A stretch of DNA of 64,000 nt from Mediannikoviicoccus vaginalis (GTDB taxonomy: Bacteria; Bacillota; Clostridia; Tissierellales; Peptoniphilaceae). Of the stretch, positions 1 to 9,965 are shown piece by piece. The stretch is from NCBI RefSeq assembly GCF_928097925.1, contig NZ_CAKMRI010000001.1, forward strand, positions 558,001 through 622,000, written 5' to 3'. The notes below the pieces were generated by a model that saw only the letters and a program-made list of their open reading frames with translations, searched no databases and was not told the origin of the DNA. The position numbers and the translations under genes are program-made. Numbering within the stretch: the stretch's first letter is position 1; each line of letters begins with the position of its first letter.

Positions 1-278
1 ACCCTCAATAACTTATCTTTTCCAATAAAAACATTTCGAACTTTAGGGCTGTTTATATACTTCCCTATATAATAAAGTGCAACAGCACCTAGTACAGATC
101 CCATTGTTGCTGCAAATAGTACGGAAACAAAAGTAAGTTGTGTTTTTGATATAAAGAGTCCACCAATTCCTAAAACCGCCTCCGATGGTATAGGTGGAAA
201 AATATTTTCGATGAAAATTAATAAAAAAATTCCTAAACTTCCAAAATTTTCTGTTAGATTTAAAAATAATTGATTCAT
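1..278 (-). CDS. DedA/SNARE-associated family membrane protein (partial, N-terminal 92 residues)
   Basis: Only the N-terminal part lies in the window; the C-terminus runs off the left edge. The start is ATG at 276-278 with a GGAGGAC ribosome site just upstream. The translation carries the early DedA signature ENIFPPIPSE near residue 20, followed by GIGGLFI and a second hydrophobic stretch around residues 48-67. DedA proteins are polytopic membrane proteins; several are linked to lipid-carrier flipping and proton-motive-force homeostasis. The substrate cannot be told from this fragment. It is separated from the ATPase operon by a terminator. Confidence 0.8.
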   Translation of the reverse strand, partial: MNQLFLNLTENFGSLGIFLLIFIENIFPPIPSEAVLGIGGLFISKTQLTFVSVLFAATMGSVLGAVALYYIGKYINSPKVRNVFIGKDKLLR

Positions 279-380
279 GCCGTCCTCCAAGCTAAATTAT
301 ATCAAATAGCAGGACTCAATACTAATTTCTAAAACTTTATCTTTTTTTCTTACATCTCACTTCTACTTCTTTCTTCTAAT

Positions 381-410
381 TAAAAAAGAAACCTCTTTTC
401 TAAAGGTTTC
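381..410 (-). terminator. Intrinsic terminator of the V-ATPase operon
   Basis: The 7-bp arms GAAACCT (388-394) and AGGTTTC (404-410) flank a 9-nt loop. On the minus strand they are followed by a run of six T. It lies directly after the stop of the subunit D gene. Confidence 0.8.
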
Positions 411-412
411 TC

Positions 413-1033
413 TTATTTCTTAGATTTAACTTTTTTCAATCGGAAGAACTCTTCAATATCTTTTTCTTCCAATATCTCTTCAAGTTTTTTTATATTTCTT
501 TGTAGTTTTGGTATTTGTATCTTATCCAGTGCATTGGCCCTCTTTTGCGTCTTATTTATTTCATTGGCCAAATTGTAAACTGCATTTTCAATTTCAGTCA
601 ATTTATAAATCAACTTTCTAAGCTTTTTAAATTCCATTAAAAGCCTGTCAAAGCCTGGGTAGGTGTCGTGAATACCAAAGCTAAGGGAGGTTTTTTTATC
701 GTCTTTATCAAGTATTATCTTAGGAACAGTTGCCCCCATGACAGACTTATAAAGAATTTCATAGTCCTTTTCCGAAGATATGGCATCGATTATATTGTCC
801 AAGTTTTCTTTACCAAGCACCATATTCACCTGATTTAAAAGTTCATATGCCTTTGAGAACTGTTCTTCAATATTTTTTTGAACTTCCTTAGCTTCATCAA
901 CTAAGGTCATCATTTCCTTTATTAAAACGACCCTCTTTCTATCTAAAAGATTGTATCCTTTTTTGGCAAAGTTCAAAGACTTCTTTAATTTAATTAAGTT
1001 GCCCTTGGTATATGCCATGTTGTTTTTAGCCAT
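413..1033 (-). CDS. ntpD: V/A-type ATPase subunit D (central stalk)
   Basis: This 206-residue protein is the last gene of the ATPase operon. It is almost entirely helical, with long N- and C-terminal coiled-coil segments (about residues 10-80 and 125-195), as expected for the rotor shaft subunit that turns inside the A3B3 head. Length matches the family (about 200-220). It starts 5 nt after the subunit B stop, so translation is probably coupled. The assignment rests on length, coiled-coil layout and position after A and B. Confidence 0.9.
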   Translation of the reverse strand: MAKNNMAYTKGNLIKLKKSLNFAKKGYNLLDRKRVVLIKEMMTLVDEAKEVQKNIEEQFSKAYELLNQVNMVLGKENLDNIIDAISSEKDYEILYKSVMGATVPKIILDKDDKKTSLSFGIHDTYPGFDRLLMEFKKLRKLIYKLTEIENAVYNLANEINKTQKRANALDKIQIPKLQRNIKKLEEILEEKDIEEFFRLKKVKSKK

Positions 1034-1038
1034 TTAAA

Positions 1039-2418
1039 TCACCTTTTCAGATACTTTTCTTTTAATTTTGGATCCAGTCTATCAAGTTGTTCATCGGGTA
1101 AAATTTTCATAAGCTCCCATGCAAGGTCAAGTGTCTCTATGATACTTCTATTTTCATATGGATCTTGTTTTACAAATCGCTCTTCAAACTCTTCACCAAA
1201 TTCCAAAATCTTCTTGTCCGAATCCTGCAGGTCGTCTTCTCCAAGTATTTGAGCAAGGTCTCTTACTTCTTGCACCTTTGAATAGGATGCGAAAAGTTGG
1301 TTTGCCACATCTTGATGATCCTCCCTTGTGTAGCCTTCTCCTATACCGTCCTTCATAAGTCTTGATAGTGAAGGAAGCACATTTATTGGAGGGTACACGT
1401 CTTTAAAGGTAAGTTGTGGATCCAATGCGATTTGCCCCTCTGTAATATAACCTGTTAAGTCTGGAATTGGATGTGTAATGTCACCATTTGGCATGGTAAG
1501 AATTGGAATAAGTGTAAGCGAACCCTTATGCCCCTTAAGCATGCCCGCCCTTTCATATAGACTGGCAAGGTCTGAATACATATAACCAGGATATCCCTTT
1601 CTACTAGGCACTTCTTCCCTTAGTGAAGATACTTCTCTAAGTGCTTCTCCATATGAAGTAATGTCTGTCATAAGCACAAGCACATGTTTATTTTCTTCAA
1701 ATGCAAGATACTCCGCCGCTGTAAGGGCACATTTTGGTACAATTAGTCTTTCCATAATTGGATCATCTGCATAATTTAAAAACATTACTACATTTCCAAT
1801 TACACCGGAGTTTCTAAATTCATTTTCAAAATAAAGTCCTTCATCATGCTTTACACCTATGGCTGCAAAAACTATGCAAAAGTCTTCATCTTCATTGTCG
1901 TCGCCACTAACTACCTTTGCCTGTCTTATGATTTGTGATGCAAGTTTGTTGTGGTCTAAGCCGTTTTCAGAAAATATAGGAAGTTTTTGTCCCCTTATAA
2001 GTGTAGTTAAGCAGTCGATTGTTGAAATTCCCGTTTGAATAAAGTTTCTTGGATATACTCTGGCAACTGGGTTCATTGGTCTACCGTTGATGTTATATAG
2101 TTTTTTAGAATAGATATCTCCAAGGCCATCTATTGGCTCGCCTATTCCATTAAACTTTCTGCCCAATATGTCCTTTGATAGCGGAAGTTCAAATGGTTTT
2201 GTTGTAAATGAAACTTCTGTATTATTTGAAGACATTCCAGTTAAGTCACCGAAAACTTGTATTTGAGCTGTCTCTTCTCTTATGGCTAAAACCTGTCCAA
2301 GGAAAGTTTTGTCTTCAAACTCAACCTTTACAAGTTCTCCATAAAACATATTCTTAACATTTTCTATTTCAATTAATGAACTCTTTATCTTTGAAGCTTT
2401 AATGTATTTCTTAATCAT
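1039..2418 (-). CDS. ntpB: V/A-type ATPase subunit B (non-catalytic head subunit)
   Basis: This 459-residue protein is a full-length B subunit. Family landmarks are [19 protein letters not shown] (substrate-gripping region), [19 protein letters not shown] (degenerate P-loop position) and the C-terminal [13 protein letters not shown]. As in other B subunits, the Walker A lysine motif is absent, so it binds nucleotide without catalysis. Its start overlaps the end of the A subunit gene by 8 nt. Confidence 0.95.
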   Translation of the reverse strand: MIKKYIKASKIKSSLIEIENVKNMFYGELVKVEFEDKTFLGQVLAIREETAQIQVFGDLTGMSSNNTEVSFTTKPFELPLSKDILGRKFNGIGEPIDGLGDIYSKKLYNINGRPMNPVARVYPRNFIQTGISTIDCLTTLIRGQKLPIFSENGLDHNKLASQIIRQAKVVSGDDNEDEDFCIVFAAIGVKHDEGLYFENEFRNSGVIGNVVMFLNYADDPIMERLIVPKCALTAAEYLAFEENKHVLVLMTDITSYGEALREVSSLREEVPSRKGYPGYMYSDLASLYERAGMLKGHKGSLTLIPILTMPNGDITHPIPDLTGYITEGQIALDPQLTFKDVYPPINVLPSLSRLMKDGIGEGYTREDHQDVANQLFASYSKVQEVRDLAQILGEDDLQDSDKKILEFGEEFEERFVKQDPYENRSIIETLDLAWELMKILPDEQLDRLDPKLKEKYLKR

Positions 2419-4195
2419 CTAAGCCTCCTTCGTCGTGTCTGCTTTCCAGATTTTCAAAAAATTGTTCTATTTCTTCTTTTAATTCATCTATCTTTTCAAG
2501 CTTGTCGTTTTCGATATTGTACTTCATTCCAACTATACTTGTATAAATTGTGGAAGATGTGATTTCATTTATAGGAATGTTCTTCTTCACCGCTTCAAGA
2601 CCAAGGTCGTAAAACTCTTTTATTACTTCAAGCATCTTGTACTGTTTCAACAATGGCACATAGGAATCTATTTTGTTAAAGGCATTTTGTTGTAAGAATC
2701 CTACTTTAATCATCTTTGCAACAAATAGAGTAAGCCTTTGGTCATCCGGTAGTACATCTTCTCCTATAAGCATTACAATCTCTTGAAGTTTGTCTTCTTC
2801 AAATAAAATCTTCATCATTTTATTTTTCAAAGTGACCACATCTTTGCCAATTAACTCAACATAATCCTCTTTGAGTTCGTCACTGTATTTTGAATACGAA
2901 GTCAACCAGTTAATGGCAGGGTAATGTCTTGCATATGCAAGATTTTTATCAAGGCCCAAAAATACATTTACATATCTCTTTGTATTCTCAGTAACAGGTT
3001 CTGAAAAGTCTCCTCCCTGAGGTGAAACCGCACCGATTATGGTTACAGATCCAAGCTCGTTTCCTAAAGTCTTCACATATCCGGCTCTTTCGTAAAAGCC
3101 TGCAATTCGTGATGGCAAATATGGAGGGAAACCTTCTTCCGCTGGCATCTCTTCAAGTCTGCCTGAAATCTCTCTAAGGGCTTCTGCCCATCTTGATGTA
3201 GAGTCCGCCATTATTGCAACATCATAGCCCATGTCTCTAAAGTATTCTGCAATTGTGATTCCAGTATAAATGGAAGCCTCCCTTGCAGCTACTGGCATAT
3301 TTGAGGTGTTTGCTATTAAAACAGTTCTCTCCATAAGAGGTCTTCCTGTGTTAGGGTCAATAAGCTTTGGAAAGTCTTCAAGAACTTCCGTCATTTCATT
3401 TCCTCTTTCGCCACAGCCGATATAAACTATTATATCCGCATCACAATACCTTGCAAATTGATGTTGTGTCATGGTTTTACCTGTACCAAAGCCTCCAGGT
3501 ATTGCAACTGTTCCACCTTTTGCAACTGGGAAAAATACGTCTAAAATTCTTTGTCCTGTCTTTAATAGTTTTGAAACTTCAAGTCTTTCTTCAATTGGCC
3601 TTGGAAATTTTATTGGCCATTCTTGATATAGCTTTATTTCATGAAGCTCTCCACTTTCATCTTCTATCTTTAAAATAACTTCATTTATATTATATTTTCC
3701 AGAGGGCTTTACATCTAAAACCCTTCCCTTAACTCCGTATGGAACTAGGATTTTATGTGTTATGGAATCTGTTTCTTTTATAGTTGCAACCACTTCTCCT
3801 TGGGAGATTAGTCCACCTTCTTTTACTATAATATCCACATCCCAAAGTTTTTCTTCATCAAGGGACATAAGGCCAATTCCTTCTGGAATAAACTCTCCGA
3901 ATTTTTCTTCAATTACCTTTAGTGGCCTTTCAATTCCGTCAAACATATTTCCTATAAGTCCTGGGCCTAGCTTTACTGAAAGTGGCATATTTGTATGAAT
4001 CACATCATCCCCTGCACTTAGCCCCTCTGTATCTTCATAAACCTGTATGGTCCCCTGGTCGTCGTCTAAAGAGATTACCTCTCCTATTAATTTTTTCGGT
4101 CCAACTAGAACCATCTCTTTTGCTTGGAAGTTTGACATGTTATTTGCATTTATAACTGGTCCATTTATAGATGTTACTACCGCATTATTTTCCAT
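2411..4195 (-). CDS. ntpA: V/A-type ATPase catalytic subunit A
   Basis: This 594-residue catalytic subunit hydrolyses or makes ATP. The P-loop GGFGTGKT lies at residues 234-241, close to the family GPFGSGKT. It is followed by [12 protein letters not shown] and the [19 protein letters not shown] block. The non-homologous insert typical of V/A-type A subunits (about residues 110-200) is present and separates it from F-type beta. It overlaps subunit E upstream and B downstream by about 10 nt each, so it is tightly coupled. Confidence 0.97.
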   Translation of the reverse strand: MENNAVVTSINGPVINANNMSNFQAKEMVLVGPKKLIGEVISLDDDQGTIQVYEDTEGLSAGDDVIHTNMPLSVKLGPGLIGNMFDGIERPLKVIEEKFGEFIPEGIGLMSLDEEKLWDVDIIVKEGGLISQGEVVATIKETDSITHKILVPYGVKGRVLDVKPSGKYNINEVILKIEDESGELHEIKLYQEWPIKFPRPIEERLEVSKLLKTGQRILDVFFPVAKGGTVAIPGGFGTGKTMTQHQFARYCDADIIVYIGCGERGNEMTEVLEDFPKLIDPNTGRPLMERTVLIANTSNMPVAAREASIYTGITIAEYFRDMGYDVAIMADSTSRWAEALREISGRLEEMPAEEGFPPYLPSRIAGFYERAGYVKTLGNELGSVTIIGAVSPQGGDFSEPVTENTKRYVNVFLGLDKNLAYARHYPAINWLTSYSKYSDELKEDYVELIGKDVVTLKNKMMKILFEEDKLQEIVMLIGEDVLPDDQRLTLFVAKMIKVGFLQQNAFNKIDSYVPLLKQYKMLEVIKEFYDLGLEAVKKNIPINEITSSTIYTSIVGMKYNIENDKLEKIDELKEEIEQFFENLESRHDEGGLDD

Positions 4196-4781
4196 CTACC
4201 TTACCTCCCACCTTGTTTATGAAATCTTGAATAACAAAACCAATAACCTTTCTGTTATTCTTCACAAATTCACTAATTGTGTTATCTTCAATGCTATTTT
4301 CTTTTTTATTCTCTAAAGTATAGCCACCTATAACATCATCTTTTAAAATTTTAATCTTCGATTCATCAAGAGAAAGTCTCTTTATATCATTTAAAGTTAA
4401 TCCTATTATAAAATCTGGGTCGTTATAAAAAGGCATAACTTTATCCTTTAAACTTTCCACATATTTTTCTTCTGCAACATAGGACTTATATTGATTTAAA
4501 ACATCTTTGTTTATATCTTCAATCATTCTCTCTCTAAATTTTAGAATTTCTTCTCTACTCTTATTTTCTTGAATTTGAAGTTTTTCATTTATATCTTTAG
4601 TGATATCTCTTTTTTTCTTTGCAACTTGTAGCTCAAATTGATTTTCCTTTTCTTCTTTGAAGCTAGTAAAGTCGTCTCTTAATTTAGAATAGAGTTTTTG
4701 ATAATGTTCTTCCAGCTCTTCTCTCTTTTTATCATAAGTTACCTTTTTAAATAACTCATATTTATTTTCAAGTAAAATCAT
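4185..4781 (-). CDS. ntpE: V/A-type ATPase subunit E (peripheral stalk)
   Basis: This 198-residue protein has a charged coiled coil over about residues 10-105 and a compact C-terminal domain, the layout of the peripheral-stalk subunit E that pairs with the G/H helix. AGGTGAT precedes the start. Sequence conservation in E is low, so identity rests on architecture, length and position between F and A. Confidence 0.85.
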   Translation of the reverse strand: MILLENKYELFKKVTYDKKREELEEHYQKLYSKLRDDFTSFKEEKENQFELQVAKKKRDITKDINEKLQIQENKSREEILKFRERMIEDINKDVLNQYKSYVAEEKYVESLKDKVMPFYNDPDFIIGLTLNDIKRLSLDESKIKILKDDVIGGYTLENKKENSIEDNTISEFVKNNRKVIGFVIQDFINKVGGKVDGK

Positions 4782-4789
4782 AATATCAC

Positions 4790-5101
4790 CTAGTCAATCT
4801 TTACGCCTAAGGACTCTTTAACAGATCTTAGTATAAAATCCTTATCTCTTAATCCACCTTGTCCTGGAATTATAACAATCAGTGGTTTTGCTTTACGCTT
4901 TTTCCTATGTTCAATAAGCAAATCATGTACTATTTCAGAAACATCTTCCGTCAATATTACTGTGCCGATTTTTTCATCTTTTAAAGTATTTTTAAAAATA
5001 CTTCTCAAATTTTCTCTGTCCTTACTGAATGTTCCCCTAATTCCTGAAAGTTTTAATCCCTGAACAATGCTTTCGTCATTTGATATAAGGTAGGAATACA
5101 T
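4790..5101 (-). CDS. ntpF: V/A-type ATPase subunit F (rotor)
   Basis: The length of 103 residues is typical of subunit F, a small Rossmann-like protein bound to the D shaft. Supporting pieces are IGTVILTEDVSEIV (residues about 46-59) and the C-terminal PLIVIIPGQGG, which matches the family pattern I-x-P/E-x-P/G. The start codon overlaps the stop of subunit K by one base (TAATG). Confidence 0.9.
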   Translation of the reverse strand: MYSYLISNDESIVQGLKLSGIRGTFSKDRENLRSIFKNTLKDEKIGTVILTEDVSEIVHDLLIEHRKKRKAKPLIVIIPGQGGLRDKDFILRSVKESLGVKID

Positions 5102-5523
5102 TATAATCTTCCAAGAATCATGATGGAAATTACAAGGCCGTAAATTGCGATACCTTCTGCAAGACCAACATAGATAAGTGTTTTACCAAGAAGCGTATCA
5201 TCTTCTGAAACAGCACCTAGGGCCGCAGATCCTACAACACCTACTGCATAACCTGTACCTATTGTTGCCATACCAGTTGAAAGAGCTGCCGCCAACATTC
5301 CAAGTCCATTAGCTGAAGTTTCAGCAGAAGTTGCTGCAAGTGATGAGTCTGGTGAAATTATGATAAGAGCCATAAGTATTAATGGTATAAAGCTCATTAG
5401 ATTTGCACCTAAAGCTTTTTTTAACTTTCTCTTTGAGTTGTCTCTATTGTTATTTTTTAAATAAATTCCTGATGCTATTGTGGTTAAGACCACGATTATT
5501 GATAATCCTATAATTAATTCCAT
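5101..5523 (-). CDS. ntpK: V/A-type ATPase membrane-ring subunit K (c subunit)
   Basis: This 140-residue proteolipid has four hydrophobic segments (about 1-22, 41-63, 73-103, 114-138). The last two form the real c hairpin. The ion-binding carboxylate is most likely Glu123 in GLAEGIAIYG. The N-terminal pair looks like an extension rather than a second ion-binding hairpin, because it has no carboxylate at the matching place. The Thr/Gln residues known to coordinate sodium in the Enterococcus hirae ring are not evident after Glu123, so the coupling ion is unclear from sequence. Confidence 0.9.
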   Translation of the reverse strand: MELIIGLSIIVVLTTIASGIYLKNNNRDNSKRKLKKALGANLMSFIPLILMALIIISPDSSLAATSAETSANGLGMLAAALSTGMATIGTGYAVGVVGSAALGAVSEDDTLLGKTLIYVGLAEGIAIYGLVISIMILGRL

Positions 5524-5532
5524 TTCTTCCTC

Positions 5533-7458
5533 CTAAAATATGTTTTTGTCGGGAACAAATTCCCTTCCGTCTCCAATGTAATATTTACTAAACATTTCGT
5601 AATATTCAAGTCTTAGTGATTGAATAAATACAATTAACCCTTCCAGGCCAAGTATTACAATATTTCCTATGATAATCATTGCGATTGATCCAGTCTTTGT
5701 ACCAATCATATTTCCAATGGTTGAAAAAGCTAAGAATAAACCAACGTGGTTTATTGCAAAAGCTCCAACCCTTATAAAGGAAATTGTTCCAGAAAATATT
5801 GAAATTATGGTTTCAACAATTGAAAAGCTAGATTCTATAAAATATCCACTTGGTAAATTAGTTTCTTCTTTTAATACAAACTTTTGATATAGTACCTTTT
5901 TAAACACCATTGCCAAGATACATAAAACTGCAACTATTATAAAAACATTAAGTACTATGTTACTTAATCTAAATAGCTTTGTACTGGCAATTCCTAAAAT
6001 TGATAAATATAACAAAAATCCTGCAATACCCTTTTCTCCAAAGTAAAGCTCTTCAAAATTTTTAGTTCTAACAAAGTTAGTGACTCCAAGGGAGTAACTC
6101 ATTATAAGTAAGATAACCCCAAGGACTATTGCCATTATAAGAATTGTGTTTATATTTTCATATGGATTGAATAAAATTGGCTTTACAATGGTTTCAAGAC
6201 CAAACACAGAGCCATATAAAAATCCAAATATGGTTGAACTGATTCCAAGTCTAGTCACAAGTCCTCCAAAGTCTCTATTTACAAACTTGCCAACCAGTAT
6301 GCCTGCTAAAGCAAAGAAAAGTCCCTGCCCAACATCGCCAAACATTGAACCAAATAAGAGCATATAAGTTATTGCAAAGAAAGGTGTTGGGTCAATCTCT
6401 TCATAATTAGGCACACCATACATCTTTACAAGTAATTCAAAGGGTTTAAACACATTGTTGTTTTTCAACTTTGTCGGTGGTTTTATTTCATAGTCGTCAA
6501 CTTCGTGGAAAGTTACATCAACCTTGTACTTGCTTGTTAATTCGTTGTAAAGATATTCGCTGTCCTGTTTTGAAATCCAACCGGCCAAGTAAAAATATCT
6601 ATCTGAAACCGCCAAAGAGGTCTTTGTGTTTTCAAGATTTAATTTATTATACTTGTCCTTTAAAATTTGGACTATGCCATCTTCGTTGTTCTTTTTATAA
6701 TCTTCAATGAAATTTTTACTCTTTTCTATTTCAGTTTCAAGCTCTTTACTTTCTTTCTTTAGTCTTTCAATTATCTCTGAAGGCTTTCTTTCAAAACCTG
6801 AAGGTATTTTAATTTCCTTAAAGTTTAAAGATCTTAAAACCCTACCAATATCAACCTCCATGTCACTAGGGTAAATAATAAAATAAACTTCCCCTTCTTT
6901 TAAAGCCCCCATATGAAAAATTGCTGCAAAAATATTTTCATAGTTCTTCTTTATCTTAAGCCTATCTTCCTTAGATAGAATTCCAAATTTAAAGTTGAAA
7001 TTTTTTAAATCCAAAAGTTTTGCCATGGAGATATTTATATTGCCAAACATGTGGAATATATCCATGTCTCTATTTTTTTCTTCTAATCTTTCTTGAAGTC
7101 TATCTAAATTTTCCATTTCATCGGAAATCTTTTCAAAATCAGACTCTGAAATAGGCGAACCTGAACTTCTTAAATACTTTTTCTTATTTAAGTCAATATT
7201 CAAATGATTACAGATGCTATCAAGCTTTTCTTTTTCTTCATTTAAATTTAAATCGCTATGATATTTTTTTATATAATTAAAGTCGATGGCCATATTTACA
7301 TTTTCACTGCTTATTGGAAACATAAATTGGCTATTTTCTATTAACTCAGATGCTTCTATTATCTCAGTGGTTTTTGAATTTACAATATCATTTAGGATAT
7401 TTTCCATATCTTCAAACTGCCCGATAACATTCATCATGTACATTCTTTGAGATTTCAT
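5533..7458 (-). CDS. ntpI: V/A-type ATPase subunit I (a subunit, ion channel stator)
   Basis: This 641-residue protein is the normal size for the family. The N-terminal half (about 1-330) is cytosolic with coiled coils. The C-terminal half has seven or eight membrane segments, starting near PTPFFAITYMLLFGSMFGD, a highly conserved family block. The later ISFIRVGAFAINHVGLFLAF carries the conserved arginine that faces the ring carboxylate. Its start overlaps the stop of subunit C by one base. Confidence 0.95.
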   Translation of the reverse strand: MKSQRMYMMNVIGQFEDMENILNDIVNSKTTEIIEASELIENSQFMFPISSENVNMAIDFNYIKKYHSDLNLNEEKEKLDSICNHLNIDLNKKKYLRSSGSPISESDFEKISDEMENLDRLQERLEEKNRDMDIFHMFGNINISMAKLLDLKNFNFKFGILSKEDRLKIKKNYENIFAAIFHMGALKEGEVYFIIYPSDMEVDIGRVLRSLNFKEIKIPSGFERKPSEIIERLKKESKELETEIEKSKNFIEDYKKNNEDGIVQILKDKYNKLNLENTKTSLAVSDRYFYLAGWISKQDSEYLYNELTSKYKVDVTFHEVDDYEIKPPTKLKNNNVFKPFELLVKMYGVPNYEEIDPTPFFAITYMLLFGSMFGDVGQGLFFALAGILVGKFVNRDFGGLVTRLGISSTIFGFLYGSVFGLETIVKPILFNPYENINTILIMAIVLGVILLIMSYSLGVTNFVRTKNFEELYFGEKGIAGFLLYLSILGIASTKLFRLSNIVLNVFIIVAVLCILAMVFKKVLYQKFVLKEETNLPSGYFIESSFSIVETIISIFSGTISFIRVGAFAINHVGLFLAFSTIGNMIGTKTGSIAMIIIGNIVILGLEGLIVFIQSLRLEYYEMFSKYYIGDGREFVPDKNIF

Positions 7459-8477
7459 TAAAACCTCCTTTCTTCATAACAAATCAAATAATTTTTTATA
7501 TCTTCCTTATCCATATTCAATTCTTTCCCCTGCATTATTACCATGATATCTTTAATTTGAAACTCATAGATTAAAATATATCCCAGTGCCTTGCCAATGT
7601 CGAAATTCATACTTTTAAAATATTCTTTGAACTTTGAATATAAAAACTTATCATTTGTAAGGCTCATTTCAATATCTGTGCCTTCTCCTGCAAAGAACTT
7701 CACACTATACTCAGTTCCCTTAACAAAATTCAAAAATGAATCAAGGTCCATCTTTGACATTTCTAAAAGGGCGTCTTCTCCAAACTTTAAACCTCTAAAT
7801 ATACTATAGTTATAGATTAAAGTATCATCAACATCGTAATACTTCTTTGCCCTATAAATCCAAGTGAGATTTTTTAAGTCTATAATTGTTCCAAAGAGTT
7901 CCTTTGCTTTTTTTCTGCTCCTTTTATCAAGCTTGTCACAATATTTATAAAGATCTGAATAATGAAACCTATCCAAAGACATCTCCAAGTAAAAAAGAAT
8001 TTCTCCGCCTATCTTTTCGTTATAACTTCTTATATAGTCGTAATATCTTTCTTTACTTAAAGATTTTATAAAGTCAGAAATAGAAATCCTTGAATTAACA
8101 GAGTTATAAAAGCCTTCTTCTATAATAAAGTTTTCTTTGGCTAAGTTTTCATTGCTGTTATATATATTCCTTACGGCTTTTTTAACATCATCAATTTTAT
8201 ATCTATCTATCATTAAATCCATAAGTACTTTATAGTCATTAGCCATAAAATTACTTAAAGCCTCCATCTTTTCAATTAGAATTCTCTTAATATGCACAGA
8301 TAGATAATCTAATTCTTGAAAATCGGTGGCTTTAATAAATTCTTTCTCCATTAGAAAGTTTAATATTTCTCTTTGTGATAAATTCAATATATAATCATAG
8401 TCAGAACTCTTTAGCAAATTCTTTCCCATGCCAGATATCTTGGTGTTAACAGCAGAAAAATCTTTAGCTCCTGCCAT
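7458..8477 (-). CDS. ntpC: V/A-type ATPase subunit C (central-stalk socket, subunit d-like)
   Basis: This 339-residue helical protein links the D/F shaft to the membrane ring. The N-terminus (AKDFSAVNTKISGMGKNLL) and the repeated three-helix layout fit the C/d family. I prefer the ATG at 8477, preceded by GAAGGTG. A GTG at 8489 in the same frame would add four residues but has poorer spacing. It overlaps the upstream coiled-coil subunit gene. Confidence 0.88.
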   Translation of the reverse strand: MAGAKDFSAVNTKISGMGKNLLKSSDYDYILNLSQREILNFLMEKEFIKATDFQELDYLSVHIKRILIEKMEALSNFMANDYKVLMDLMIDRYKIDDVKKAVRNIYNSNENLAKENFIIEEGFYNSVNSRISISDFIKSLSKERYYDYIRSYNEKIGGEILFYLEMSLDRFHYSDLYKYCDKLDKRSRKKAKELFGTIIDLKNLTWIYRAKKYYDVDDTLIYNYSIFRGLKFGEDALLEMSKMDLDSFLNFVKGTEYSVKFFAGEGTDIEMSLTNDKFLYSKFKEYFKSMNFDIGKALGYILIYEFQIKDIMVIMQGKELNMDKEDIKNYLICYEERRF

Positions 8478-8796
8478 CTTTATAATCACCTTCCAAAACC
8501 GTTTTGGTTATATAATCTATTATTCCCGGTTTTTCTAAACGGTATCTCTCCATAATAAGGTCCAATTTCTTTTCCAGTGAATTTTTAATCTCATGCTCCC
8601 TAGATTTAAAATCACTCTTAGCCTCTTCTTCAAAGACCTGGATCCTTTCATCAAGCTTTTGTTCAAGTTTCTTTTCAAAATCTGCCTTTGACTTGTTGAA
8701 ACTAGCTCTTAGCTCTTGTTCCTTTAATCGATACTCCTCGTCTAGAGATGAAGTCATTTCATCAAGCTCTACAATTTTTTCTATAAATTCATTCAT
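8464..8796 (-). CDS. V/A-type ATPase peripheral-stalk coiled-coil subunit (G/H type)
   Basis: This first gene of the ATPase operon encodes 110 residues that are nearly all charged coiled coil (about 1-95), the form of the G/H helix that pairs with subunit E. It has a strong site, AGGAGGAGG, before the ATG. The gene order coiled coil-C-I-K-F-E-A-B-D differs from the Enterococcus ntp order but holds all main subunits. Subunit letters vary between species, so I give no symbol. Confidence 0.75.
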   Translation of the reverse strand: MNEFIEKIVELDEMTSSLDEEYRLKEQELRASFNKSKADFEKKLEQKLDERIQVFEEEAKSDFKSREHEIKNSLEKKLDLIMERYRLEKPGIIDYITKTVLEGDYKDGRS

Positions 8797-8816
8797 CTCT
8801 TACCTCCTCCTAATTA

Positions 8817-8845
8817 ATCATATACCTTAATAAGGAATATGTTAA
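8817..8845 (-). promoter_or_regulatory. Sigma-A-type promoter of the V-ATPase operon
   Basis: Read on the minus strand, TTAACA (8840-8845) and TATGAT (8817-8822) are separated by exactly 17 bp. The spacer contains the small palindrome CCTTATTAAGG. The leader before the first ATG would be only about 15-20 nt and consists mainly of the ribosome site. Confidence 0.6.
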
Positions 8846-9040
8846 ATTCGAATCGTTTTCTTTTTTAATATTTTTTGCTATTTGTTACATTTTCTTAATA
8901 ATTTTTATGTGGTATATTAGATTATTATTCATAATCACAAACTAATATATTTTTCTGAACAGCTAAATTTAGAGGATTAATTTTTAATCCGTAAAAGATG
9001 TTTAATAATTATTTGCTTTAGTAAATTTAGATTATCAAAA

Positions 9041-9067
9041 GAAAAAGACCCGCTCACGCAAGGTCTT
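9041..9067 (-). terminator. Terminator of the J-domain protein gene
   Basis: The arms AAGACC/GGTCTT (9045-9050 and 9062-9067) extend through a bulge to a GTGA tetraloop. A T-rich tract follows on the minus strand. Upstream, the stretch 8846-9040 is AT-rich and I see no gene in it. Confidence 0.8.
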
Positions 9068-9075
9068 ATCGCAAA

Positions 9076-9870
9076 TTAATTTGTATATTGATTGTATCTC
9101 TTTATATTTTCTTCAGTTAAAAACTCATAGGCTTCATTTACCTTTTGAAACATCTCCGTTGCAGATTCACTCTTATTTATATCTGGATGATACTTCTTTG
9201 CCATTTTTCTATAAGCTGTTTTTACTTCATAGGTATTTGTATTAACTGGAACTTCCAAAATAGCACAACTATTTTCATACTTCTTTTTAAAATCTTCCAG
9301 TGGATTGGAGTAATTTTGACTTTGGTTTTGATAGTATCCACCATATCCATTTGAACTCTGTTGCCCAGTTCTATAGGTCCTATAATAAGTTCCAGATCCT
9401 GAAGAACCTTCTGAGAAGTTTCTAAATACCTCTTCCCAAAATTCGTTTTGAGCTCTCTCTTGCTCCCTTCTTTTTCTTTCCTCTTCTTCTTTCTTATCTC
9501 TATAGGCTTTTTTAAATTCTTCGTAGCTCTTGTAGTTTTCCCTGTTATTAATTAAATAGTCTCCGTAGTTTCTCAAGTATTCAACTGCGGAGTAATGTAA
9601 AAATTCCAAGTAGCTAATAAACTTTCGACCAAGTAGTGGTATTACAATAAAAAATACAAATACAATTAAAAAAACCGGTAGGTATATAATTAAAATCGGT
9701 AAGAAAAATACAAAGCCGGAGCAGGCTAGTAGCGCCACTATACTAAGTACGCTTTTGCCAAGTCTCGAAATTACATCTACAATTACTTGAAGTATCTTTA
9801 TTAATCCACCTATTAAAAAGTCCAGCACATCTGCAAGCACTAAGATGAACTTTCCCCAAAATTTTCTCAT
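9076..9870 (-). CDS. Membrane-anchored J-domain (DnaJ-like) protein
   Basis: This 264-residue protein has hydrophobic segments between about residues 10 and 100, then a charged Lys/Arg/Glu helix (about 118-145) and a Ser/Gly/Tyr/Gln-rich linker (about 155-190). A C-terminal J domain holds the diagnostic HPD in KKYHPDINKS. J domains recruit and stimulate Hsp70 (DnaK). No Gly/Phe or zinc-finger region of true DnaJ is present, so it is a specialised membrane co-chaperone. It sits alone between two terminators. Confidence 0.85.
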   Translation of the reverse strand: MRKFWGKFILVLADVLDFLIGGLIKILQVIVDVISRLGKSVLSIVALLACSGFVFFLPILIIYLPVFLIVFVFFIVIPLLGRKFISYLEFLHYSAVEYLRNYGDYLINNRENYKSYEEFKKAYRDKKEEEERKRREQERAQNEFWEEVFRNFSEGSSGSGTYYRTYRTGQQSSNGYGGYYQNQSQNYSNPLEDFKKKYENSCAILEVPVNTNTYEVKTAYRKMAKKYHPDINKSESATEMFQKVNEAYEFLTEENIKRYNQYTN

Positions 9871-9925
9871 ATTTCACCTTCTACTACATAATATTAAAAT
9901 TATATCATCTAATAACTCTTTTTCA

Positions 9926-9960
9926 AAATAAAAAAGAGATAGACTTTCGCCTACCTCTTT
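9926..9960 (-). terminator. Terminator of the hydrogenase operon
   Basis: The 10-bp arms AAAGAGATAG (9933-9942) and CTACCTCTTT (9951-9960), with one G-T pair, are followed on the minus strand by a T-rich run. It lies directly after the hydA stop. Confidence 0.85.
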
Positions 9961-9965
9961 ATAGT

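Noticed and set aside
3367-3678. Plus-strand open frames inside the ATPase, hydrogenase, exporter and other operons
   Set aside because: They lie opposite strongly supported genes, lack ribosome sites and have no recognisable domains; shadows of coding bias.
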